Assembly: GCF_000018865.1 (NCBI RefSeq)
Contig: NC_010175.1
Location: 3,534,001 to 3,598,000 of the forward strand
Length of the DNA: 64,000 nt
Origin: Chloroflexus aurantiacus J-10-fl
Lineage (GTDB): Bacteria > Chloroflexota > Chloroflexia > Chloroflexales > Chloroflexaceae
Direction of reading: 5' to 3'
Shown here piece after piece: positions 1 to 9,600 of the stretch (its first letter is position 1; each line of letters begins with the position of its first letter). Position numbers and translations under genes: made by a program. A model generated the notes under the pieces. That model searched no databases. It saw only the letters and a list, made by a program, of their open reading frames with translations, and was not told the DNA's origin.

Positions 1-1005
1 CCCAATGGCCGATGGCTGGAGTTGCGTGGCTGTCGGGCCAACAACCTCAAAAACATCGACGTCCGCATTCCGCTTGGCTGCTTCGTCGTGGTCAGTGGTG
101 TCAGCGGCAGTGGCAAGAGTAGCCTGATCGGTGACACCCTGGCACCGCGTCTGAGCCAACTGCTGCATGGCGGCAAAACACGGGCCGGCGAACACGATGC
201 CCTGCTGGGGATTGAGCATCTGGAACGGGTTGTCGTAGTCGACCAAAGCCCTATCGGACGTACTCCCCGGTCAAATCCGGCGACATACAGCCGGATCTTT
301 GACACCATTCGCCAACTGTTTGCGGCTACCAACGAGGCCAAAGCCCGTGGCTACGATGCAGCTCGCTTCAGTTTCAACGTCAAAGGTGGTCGTTGCGAAC
401 ATTGTGCCGGTGAAGGGTTAATTCAGGTTGAAATGCAATTTCTCCCAGATCTGTTCGTGCCCTGTGACGTTTGCCACGGAACGCGGTATAATCGAGAAAC
501 ACTGGATATTCGTTATCGTGGCCTCAATATTGCCGAGGTGCTCGACTTAACCATTGCGGACGCACTAGACTTCTTTGCCCGTGTGCCGACAATTGCCGAA
601 CGGCTTCAGACATTGCACGACGTCGGTCTCGATTATCTCAAACTAGGGCAACCGGCCCCCACCCTGAGCGGCGGCGAAGCCCAACGGATTAAACTCGCTG
701 CTGAACTTAGCCGACGAAGCAATGGGCACACACTCTACATTCTTGATGAACCAACAACCGGTTTGCACCTTGCTGACATTGATCGTCTCCTGTTTGTCCT
801 GCAACGTCTGGTTGACGCCGGTAATACAGTGCTCGTAATTGAACATCAACTTGATCTGATTGCTGCTGCCGATTGGGTGATTGAATTAGGTCCAGAGGGA
901 GGTGAGCGGGGCGGTTATCTGATAGGTGCTGGTCCGCCAGAAACCATTGCCGCCATTCCTGTTTCGCCGACAGGCGCATATTTGCGGCAAAAACTGGCTT
1001 TCTAA
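1..1005 (+). CDS. uvrA: UvrA excinuclease ABC subunit A, C-terminal part (5' end outside window)
   Basis: The frame is open from base 1, so this is the second half of a gene that starts upstream. It shows the second ABC ATPase of UvrA, the damage-recognition subunit of nucleotide excision repair. Visible in order: Walker A (GVSGSGKSS, near residue 35 of this fragment), the UvrA zinc module with CEHC and CDVC pairs plus the typical FLPD and GTRYN spacing, the ABC signature [12 protein letters not shown], and Walker [13 protein letters not shown] followed by the HQLD switch. The C-terminus is short after the ATPase. Class I UvrA versus a UvrA2-like paralogue cannot be decided from this half. 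No uvrB or uvrC lies in the window. Confidence 0.93.
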   Translation, partial: PNGRWLELRGCRANNLKNIDVRIPLGCFVVVSGVSGSGKSSLIGDTLAPRLSQLLHGGKTRAGEHDALLGIEHLERVVVVDQSPIGRTPRSNPATYSRIFDTIRQLFAATNEAKARGYDAARFSFNVKGGRCEHCAGEGLIQVEMQFLPDLFVPCDVCHGTRYNRETLDIRYRGLNIAEVLDLTIADALDFFARVPTIAERLQTLHDVGLDYLKLGQPAPTLSGGEAQRIKLAAELSRRSNGHTLYILDEPTTGLHLADIDRLLFVLQRLVDAGNTVLVIEHQLDLIAAADWVIELGPEGGERGGYLIGAGPPETIAAIPVSPTGAYLRQKLAF

Positions 1006-1043
1006 TCAGGCAGATGCATTAATCCGAATGTAATCTCTAAATC

Positions 1044-1072
1044 TTGTGTCTACAGGAGCTACAACCTATAGT
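1044..1072 (+). promoter_or_regulatory. Candidate sigma-70 promoter for the beta-helix protein gene
   Basis: TTGTGT (1044-1049), 17-bp spacer, TATAGT (1067-1072). Transcription would start near 1079. That leaves almost no leader for the ATG at 1084 but a normal one for the ATG at 1126, so it supports the downstream start. Confidence 0.5.
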
Positions 1073-1125
1073 ACAAACAGACGATGAACCCATCCGCGCC
1101 GGCAACGGCAGAAAGGACTCGTTCG

Positions 1126-2622
1126 ATGGAGCGGATTATTCTGCGTGATCCAACCCTTATCCCGCCCTTCGCTGAGCCTGCCCGTGAATTGCGGATTCTC
1201 AACAAGCCACTCTGGCTCCTGCAGCGCGATCTGTTGAAGGTGTACGGTAAAAAAGCAACTGAAATTGACCATTTGGCCGAAGTCGCTGACATACCGGCCC
1301 ACGATGAGCGTTTGATCTACCGCGACAACCTCTTTTTCAATGCGGAACTGATCAACACCTTCATTCAGGAAGCCCGTGCACGTGGCACACCGGCCCAGAT
1401 TGCCTTCAAGGCGACCAATCCGGCAACCGGGCAGAAGGGCGATCCCAGCATCGAGCGCCACGCTACCCAGCTTTCCCGCCATATTCGCCGTGAAGGTGAC
1501 TATTATGTTGCCGATCTCTACTACCTCCCTGCGGGGAGTAACGACCTCTCACAGGCACAACCACTCGTGATCGATACACTCAGCCACGAGATGGGCTATT
1601 ACCGCATTCCGAGTTATATGGCCCACAAGGGCGATTTGACCTACCAGATTCCAATTCGGGCTTTCGTCTCTATCGAAAGCTGGCTGCATGTCTTGATGGC
1701 GAATGTTCTGATGGGCGTCTTCTCGTGGGCAGCAGCTCTCGATGTCAGGATGAGCAAGGCACGCCTGCACAACATTCTGCGCTGGACGGCGGAAGACTGG
1801 CGGCTCTTCCCAGGCAAAATCGCCTTTGCGCTGAAAGCCTTCTGGGAGAAGATCAATCCGCTGGAAGAGCAGTGGCGCAACCACTTCCTGGCTTCACGTG
1901 CGCTGGTGAAGGTAGGAAAACGCTGTTCGATTGACCCAACTGCCATCATCCATGGCCCAACGGTTATCGGTGACGATGTCTACATCGGGCCAGGCGTGGT
2001 AATAGCGAACAGCTATATTGGTAATAACGTGAACATTATGCAGGGATCACAAATCATGCTCAGCGTGGTTAGTGATCGTTGCTTCCTGCCATTCAATGCC
2101 GGCCTGTTCATGACGACACTGATGGAAAACAGCATGGTTGCCCAGAACAGCACGCTGCAACTCTGTGTTGTCGGGCGCAATACCTTCATCGGTGCCAACA
2201 ACGTGTTCACCGACTTCAATCTGCAAGGTGAACCGATTAAAGTCATCCACGAAGGTGTCCCGGTCGAGGTGAATATGCCGGTACTCGGTTCAGCGGTCGG
2301 ACACAACGTGAAATTAGGGAGCGGATTTGTCATCTATCCTGGTCGCATGATAGAATCAAATGCTGTTATAATCTTTGACAACGAACAAAATCTGATCCGG
2401 AAGACCGTAGCCGGTCATGACCTGAACGACATCGATGAAGCAACCGGAGAACCGCGACGGATTATTTACCACTGGCCAAACGTCTATTATGATCCGGCTC
2501 GACCAGATGTCAATTCACCATCAGAGGGTGATTCGCCGGTACGGATGAGTTCGCTTCGTTCCAATCAGTCTGCCGGGAATGGCCGCCTGCCCGATCACAT
2601 CAGTGCGAGCCAGCGGTTATAG
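1126..2622 (+). CDS. Left-handed beta-helix (hexapeptide-repeat) protein, transferase-like
   Basis: 498 residues if started at 1126, which has an AAAGGA SD eight bases upstream and suits the promoter at 1044-1072; an in-frame ATG at 1084 would add 14 residues. The N-terminal 270 residues have no motif I recognise and contain a hydrophobic stretch (WLHVLMANVLMGVFSWAAAL) that may be membrane-associated. From about residue 275 there are imperfect hexapeptide turns (IDPTAIIHGPTVIGDDVYIG and following), the fold of acyl- and nucleotidyl-transferases such as GlmU C-terminal domains. The tail after about 450 is polar and probably flexible. Substrate unknown. It sits 26 bp upstream of a response regulator gene, with a strong SD in between, so co-transcription is plausible. 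Confidence 0.7.
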   Translation: MERIILRDPTLIPPFAEPARELRILNKPLWLLQRDLLKVYGKKATEIDHLAEVADIPAHDERLIYRDNLFFNAELINTFIQEARARGTPAQIAFKATNPATGQKGDPSIERHATQLSRHIRREGDYYVADLYYLPAGSNDLSQAQPLVIDTLSHEMGYYRIPSYMAHKGDLTYQIPIRAFVSIESWLHVLMANVLMGVFSWAAALDVRMSKARLHNILRWTAEDWRLFPGKIAFALKAFWEKINPLEEQWRNHFLASRALVKVGKRCSIDPTAIIHGPTVIGDDVYIGPGVVIANSYIGNNVNIMQGSQIMLSVVSDRCFLPFNAGLFMTTLMENSMVAQNSTLQLCVVGRNTFIGANNVFTDFNLQGEPIKVIHEGVPVEVNMPVLGSAVGHNVKLGSGFVIYPGRMIESNAVIIFDNEQNLIRKTVAGHDLNDIDEATGEPRRIIYHWPNVYYDPARPDVNSPSEGDSPVRMSSLRSNQSAGNGRLPDHISASQRL

Positions 2623-2648
2623 CCGCCGTTTCGCGAGGAGAAATCGCT

Positions 2649-3593
2649 GTGAGCAAAGAACGAATCCTCGTCGTTGAGGACCAGCCAGACATCTCCAGCC
2701 TGTTGAAAATCTACTTCACTGCTCAGGGGTATGAAGTCTACACTGCTCTACGCGGTCAACAGGCACTTGAGATTTGCAGCAAAACGCCACCAAATCTGGC
2801 CCTGCTCGATGTCAATCTCCCGGATATGGAGGGGTATGACGTTGGACGTGCCCTTCGCGCCAGCCCACGTACCCGCCATATTCCAATCATCTTCCTGACA
2901 GCGCGTGGTGAACGACGTGATCGGCTGATCGGATTGGGTGAAGTACAGGCTCAGTATTACATCGTTAAACCCTTCGATATCGAAGAGGTGCACACGATTG
3001 TCAAGAACCAGCTCGAAGAGGCACGTCGCCGTAATCAGTTGCATCCGGTAACCAATCTACCAACGGCTGAGTTGCTGAATGACCAGCTTCGTCAGCTCCT
3101 GGTGGCACCGCGCTGGGCACTGATCAATGTTCATATCAATGGGTTTGAGACGTTTACGAACGTGTACGGCGCGGTGGTTGGCGAAGATGTGCTGCGCTTC
3201 GTTGCCCTGATGCTGAACGAAGTGGTGAGTGAGCTGGGTGGTAACGAAGAATTTGTTGGTCAACAATCGGTTGGTCAGTCGTTCATGATCACGACGCTTC
3301 CTGAACGAAGCCACGCTATCTGTGAACGCATCATTGCTCGCTTTGATGAAGAGATCGGTTTGCATTATAACTATCGGCATCGTAAACAGGGTTATATCGA
3401 GTTTGTTGACGACACCGGTGAAACCCGCCAGGCACCGTTAATGTCGCTCTCCATTGGGGTTCTGACCCAGGATGATGGCCCATTTGCCGACATTCGCGAG
3501 CTGAGTGAAGTGGCTGAGGAGGTGCGCCAGCGGGCACTCATTCAAGCCCGTGAGCAAGGTAAACGCAGCTTTGCTATCTATGGTCGCTCCTGA
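2649..3593 (+). CDS. Response regulator with degenerate GGDEF output domain
   Basis: GTG start with GCGAGGAG SD. Residues 1-120 are a receiver domain with acidic pocket E10/D11, phospho-acceptor D54 in LLDVNLPD, T84 and K107 (VKPFD). After a linker (EEARRRNQ) residues 135-310 have the GGDEF-domain fold pattern (TNLPTAELLNDQLRQLL, FTNVYGAVVGEDVLRFVALML, SLSIGVL). Where the GGDEF motif should be, the sequence reads VGQSF, so it is very unlikely to be a diguanylate cyclase. It may bind nucleotide or act by protein contact. It precedes the giant histidine kinase gene and is the natural candidate for its phosphotransfer partner (inference). Confidence 0.82.
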   Translation: MSKERILVVEDQPDISSLLKIYFTAQGYEVYTALRGQQALEICSKTPPNLALLDVNLPDMEGYDVGRALRASPRTRHIPIIFLTARGERRDRLIGLGEVQAQYYIVKPFDIEEVHTIVKNQLEEARRRNQLHPVTNLPTAELLNDQLRQLLVAPRWALINVHINGFETFTNVYGAVVGEDVLRFVALMLNEVVSELGGNEEFVGQQSVGQSFMITTLPERSHAICERIIARFDEEIGLHYNYRHRKQGYIEFVDDTGETRQAPLMSLSIGVLTQDDGPFADIRELSEVAEEVRQRALIQAREQGKRSFAIYGRS

Positions 3594-3698
3594 TCAGGGG
3601 CCGGCATCCATTACCAAATGTCGATCTGCGTCTCGTTTATGCATGCGAAGTAGTCCTCAGAGCAGAATAGACACGCCAGCAGGAGCGATAGTGTTACT

Positions 3699-6600
3699 AT
3701 GAGTACGACGGTCACCGGAGCACCGACACAGGGTTGGGAGTTACTTGCCCAGTTAGCCCTGCACAGCCAACGCCCCCTCGGCCAGACCGAGCCGGTAGCG
3801 CTGTGTCATTTGATCGGTGAACTGCTCGAACGTCACCTCGGCGTTGGTGGACGTCTGGCATTACTTGCCAACGAACAAGAGATCGCCAGTGTAAGCTGGG
3901 GTGAAACGCCGATCAATGGTCACGCACTTGAATTGCGTGACTCATCCCAGCTTTACGGACGATTAACGCTGGCGGCTGTCTTCGAGCCGGCATTTACCAC
4001 AGCACTTGTTACGCAAATTACGACCCTGCTGGCAGTCTGGCAACGTGCGCGCCTGAGTGAGCGTATCGAGCAACTGCGCGCGCTGGGGTATGCGACGCTG
4101 GAAAATATCGGCGTCGGCGATATGAGTGTCGCACTGGAGCAGTTGTGCCGCCAGGCATGTACACTCTTACCGGCGAAGGCTCTGGCTCTCTACTGGTTCA
4201 ACTTCAATGAGCAAATACTGACCAGAGCGGTAAGCAGTGCCGGGGACTCCATCTTCCCGCCACAACTGGCAATCGCCGATAACGAAACCATCGCGCAAAC
4301 GGTAACGTTTCAAACCACCCAACAGGGAATGTGGCGGAGTCGTACCCAGCGTCGCGGGGCATCCTCCACATGGCCACTTCTGGTCGAACCGCTAACCGTC
4401 GGGGTTGAGCTGGTTGGTTTGCTGTTACTTCTCGATCCCGGCCCGGAGGCGGCTTACACCATTCAATCGCTGGCACGACCATTAGCTCTGTTACTACACG
4501 CGACAGCTCTGCAACAGCACGAAAGTCGTCATGCACGCGAGCTGTTCGTCCTTTACGAAAATAGCCTTGAAATTGGTTCAAGTCTGGCCATTGAGGAGAC
4601 CATTGCACGTGCTACTGAAAACATGGCCGTAGCACTGCATGCCGATTTCGGGGCAGTTTATCTTTCTCACCCTGACCAGCCCGGTACTGTTCAGACCATT
4701 ACCATCTACAGCGAACGTCATGTCGAGACAGATTATCAAGACTCGATCCCCCTCACCCCTGCCTTGCAGCAGTTGAGTGAGCGGAATGAACCGACCCTGA
4801 TCTCTGACACTGCCGATGCTGCGCAAACCAATCCGATAACCGCCCACGCAGTGGCAGCCGGCTGTCATAGCGTATGGCTGGTACCGTTGCGCAGTAAAGA
4901 GCAGATGGTTGGATTTCTGGCAATTGGATATGCCGCAGCCGGCTACGTGCTCGACCAGATCGAACGCAATCTGTTGCAGGTGCTGAGCGCTCAGATTGCG
5001 ACTACGGTGCAAAACCGTCGGCTGTACGATGCTGCCCAGCAGCGGGCCGGTGAATTGGAGCGTTTACAACAGATTAATCAGCTTCTCGCTGCCGACCTGT
5101 CACTTGAAGAGACGCTTGAAGCAACGTTGACCGGTGCGGCGAAGCTGGTTCATTTCAGCGGTGGCCGGATCACCCTCTTCGATGAGCGTAACCAGCGTCT
5201 ACGGGTTGCCTATCAGCAACACCTGCGTTGTCAGGTGGGTGATGAAAGTGACACCCTTAGCTCCTGGTTGATTCGTCATCAACGTCTGCTGCGAATTGAT
5301 GATCTAAGTCGGCCACCAGCCTGGCTTGGTGCCCTCGATGACATCAGTGGGCTGACGTTGAATGGCAATCTCCGTGCACGAAGCTATCTCGGAATTCCTT
5401 TACGTAGTGGTAACACGCTGCTCGGTACCCTTGAACTGGTTTCAACTCAGGTAAACAATTTCAATGCCGAAGATGAACGCCTGATCGGTATTTTAGCCGG
5501 TCAGTCGGCACGGGCAATTGCGAATGCCAACCGGTTTGCCCAGGTAGACAGTAGCTTGCGACAACGGATTGAGCAATTACGTGCCCTGCAGCGCATCGGT
5601 AGCCAACTGGCAATCACGCTCAATCAGGATGAAATTCTGGCATTTGTGCTCGAACAGGCGCTGCGTGCAACTGGTGCCAGCCATGGCCTGATTGCATTAC
5701 GAGTGGCGGCGAATCATACATACGCTGTATCGGGTGAATGGTTACCACGGCTGGCTGAAGATGATCTGGAAACCGAGAGCTATACTTTTGTTATTGTCGA
5801 AGTTATTGGTTATGCTCCACCAATCCGTAGCCAGATATTGGGCAGTCAGCTCGACCATGCCATTTTGACGGCTCAGGAAGCGTTGACGCGCCGCGAGATT
5901 GCTCTCAGTGATTATCTGGGCGAACACGAGCGTACCGCTTTGCATTGCCCTACAGCTAATTCGGCGCTGGCAGCACCAATTTTCTACCAGGGTAGTGTGT
6001 ATGGTCTGGTGTTGCTGATGGCCGAGCAGCCCCGCCATTTCGATTTTGAAGCGAGTGAATTTGTGCGGGCGTTGACGCACCAGGCGGCCATCGGGATCGG
6101 TAACGCACAGCATTACCTTGAGCTTGAGCACATGGCGAAAATGCTGCAACGCCGGGCAGACATTCTGAGTGATGTGCTCGAGATCGGTCAGGCTATGCGT
6201 GCCGATCAATCACTGTCCAGTTTGCTGGAGCAGATCGGGTACAGCATTATCGAGGCACTTGGTCTGCGCACAGTACTCTTCTGCCTGAGCCGGCTCGACG
6301 ATCCAAACCGGCTGTATCTGGAGGTGGCTGCCGGGATTCCGCTGGCTGAGCAAGCCAGACTGGCCCAACACCCCATTGATCTGGCCCTGGTAACGCGCTA
6401 TCTTGATCCTCGTTTCCGCCTGGGGCGAGCCTACTTTGTCCCGGCTGAAGAGGCGCACAAGCTGGAAGCAGGCTTTGATACCGGTATCTTCGATTACCAT
6501 CCATTCGTAGATGAGCGAGATGCCGACGAATGGCAACTTGATGATCGACTCTGTGTGCCGCTCTATTCAACCGAGGGGATGCTGCTGGGCATCATCTTTG

Positions 6601-9600
6601 CCAGCGACAACGAAAATCGCCGACGCCCGACTGCCCGTGAAGTAGAGCCACTGGAGATCTTTGCCGATCAGGCTGCGATAGTGATCGAAAACCATCTCTT
6701 GCTGCGCGAGGCTCGTGATCGGGCGGAAGAGATGGCGGCACTCTTCCACGTTGGCGCGGCAGCCACTTCGACGACGGATCTCGACATCCTGCTGGAACGG
6801 GTCTATCAAGAGATTGTGGCATTCCTCGGTATACCCGACTTCTTCTATCTCGTTAGCTACAACGCTGATCAGAATACTGTCCGCTTTGAACTGTTCAAAC
6901 AACGCGGCGAATCTGTGGCCGGGTTTGAGAAATATGTTGCCCCCAAAACTGGCCTGATCGCTAAAATCATTGACGAGGGCAACCCCTTACGGATCGATGA
7001 TCTGCTGGCCAGTGATCTGCGGAATGAAGCGCGTTTCCTGGTGAGCGAGGGGCAGCAGATACGTTCGTGGCTTGGCGTGCCACTGATCAGTCAGGGCGCA
7101 GTTATCGGTGTGCTCTCAGTTCAGAGCGAAACGCCGGGTGCTTTCAATGATCGCACGTTGCGCTTCCTGGCGGCATTAGCCAATCAACTGGCGATAGCAC
7201 TGGAAAATGCCCGTCTGTTTGCTGAACGTGAACAGCGGATCGCTGAACTGAATATTATTAATCGCATCGGGCAGATCATTGCTTCTACCCTTGATCAGCG
7301 GCAAATGCTGCGTGATGTGTACAAACACATTCAGGCGTTCCTGAGCCTCGACTCGTTCGTGGCATTTCTGTACGATCCCGAACATGACGAGATGACTCTG
7401 TGCTACGAAGTCGATGAGGGTGCAGAGGAATTCACCGATCATCGTCAGCCTCCGACGCCGGGAAGCCTGACCGAGTACATCATCCGCACACGTCAACCGT
7501 TGCAATTTGTTGATCTGAGCAAAGAACTGGAGCAATCCGATTTTCGCTTCAAGCCAGTACCGTTTGGATCGGATCGCCGTTCGGCAGCATGGCTTGGCGT
7601 ACCGTTGCTAATTGGTGACCAGACTGTGGTTGGTGTGCTGGCGGTGATGAGCTATACGCCCGGCATCTACCGAGAGCGTGAGCGCGAATTTCTGATGACC
7701 ATTGCCAATCAACTGGCGCTCGGTGTTCAGAATGCCCGTTTGCTTGAACAGGCCCAGACCCAGGTTGAGCAGTTAGCCATTCTCAACCGGGTGGCAACTA
7801 CCACTAACGCCCTGACCGATTTAAAGGCGATCTATCAAGAGATCGTCAACGCCATGGGCGCTATCACCGGCGTTGATCAGGCGCGAATGGTGATCTATGA
7901 CCGCGCCAGCGGCTATGCACCGGCGGTAGCCGAGTACGTGGATAGTGGATTGCTCGATCAAATACGTATTCAACTCTTTGACAATCCGTCAGTTGACTGG
8001 CTGGATCGAGAGAAGCGACCACTCGTCTCGGAAGACGCCCAACATGACCCGTTGTTTGCACCATCGCATCCTATCTTCCGTGAACTGGACATTCGCTCCA
8101 TCGGGATTATCCCGATCATTTTGAACGACGAAGTAATCGGTGCCGTCGGGTTAGATTTTGTTGGCCGAACTGGAAGCTTCCCGCCACAAATTCTGGAGCT
8201 GTGTCAGACGATTGCCAGCCAGACCAGTACTGCGATCGCGCGTGCCCGTGCGACAGCCGAGGCACAGCGCAGTGCCGAGGCGACCCGCCAGAAGGTACGC
8301 GAACTTTCCACCCTGCTCGATGCAGCACGTATCTTATCGTCGCTGCTGCGGCCCCAGGAGGTGCTCAATAAACTGATGGAGCTGGTGAGCCGACAGTTGA
8401 ACGTGACCACAGTCGCTCTCTGGACGATCAGTGAAGGCAATGTACTGACGCCGGCTGCACTTGATGGTATTCCCGCCGAGCAGGGTCGCACTATGCGGGT
8501 GCCGATTGGTCAGGGGTTTACCGGACGGGTTGCTGAGACCGGGCAGCCGTTGATTATCGAAGATGTCAATTCACTGGGTGGGTCGCTCTATCCAAATTAC
8601 CAGCAGCGTAACAACCTTATTTCGTTCATGGGTGTTCCGGTCATCTACCGCGAGCAGATCATTGGTGTGCTCAGTGTGATGACCAATTACCGACGGCAGT
8701 TTACCAACGATGAGATGCTGTTACTGGCGGGACTGGCCGACCAGGCCGCAATTGCCCTCGAAAACGCTCGCCTCTTTGAAGAGCGTGAACAGCGAATTTC
8801 GGAATTAACAATCATCAATCGCATTAGTGCTGCCGTTAATGCTTCGCTTGATATTTATGAATTGATCGAACGCCTGCATCAAGGTATCGGCGAGATTATC
8901 GATACCAGTACCTCTCTGATCGGGTTGTACGATGAGTCAACCAATACGATCAGCTATCCCATCGCGTATGATCGTGGCACGCGGCTCTTCCTAGAACCAC
9001 GACCGCTAGGTGGTGGAACGAATGGTTGGGTCATTCGCAATCGCCGGCCATTGCTGCTAGGGACGGCTGCGGCTGCGCGGTCTATGGGGCTGGTTGTTGA
9101 TCAGGGCCGGGTTGGTGATGATCAATGGATCGAGGAGTCCTACCTGGTTGTGCCGATTATTTACGGTGATCAGGTGCTGGGGGTCGTCAACATTCAGAGT
9201 TATTCCCAGCATGCGTTTGATGACAATGATCTGCGCTTCGTCACAACGATCACGAATCAGGCCGCAGTAGCCCTCAACAACGCTCGTCTCTTTAGCGAGA
9301 TTCGCCAAAATGCCAGCGAGATGAGTACGTTGTTCGAGGTATCGCAGAACCTATCGGGAACCCTCGATCCGGATACGATTCAGATGTTGCTGGCCGATGC
9401 AGCAGTACGTTTGCTGCGGGCTGAACTGGCAGCCGTGCTGCGCCTTGATCGACGTGGCAACATTGAACGCCAGGTACTGATTGATGGCGTTGAATTTCGG
9501 GAAGATCTGTACATCGATTTTCGTCGCGATGGCTTAACTGCCAGCCTTTTGCGTCGCGATCAGCCGATTGCGATCAGTGACCTGGCTGATTTCGATAATG

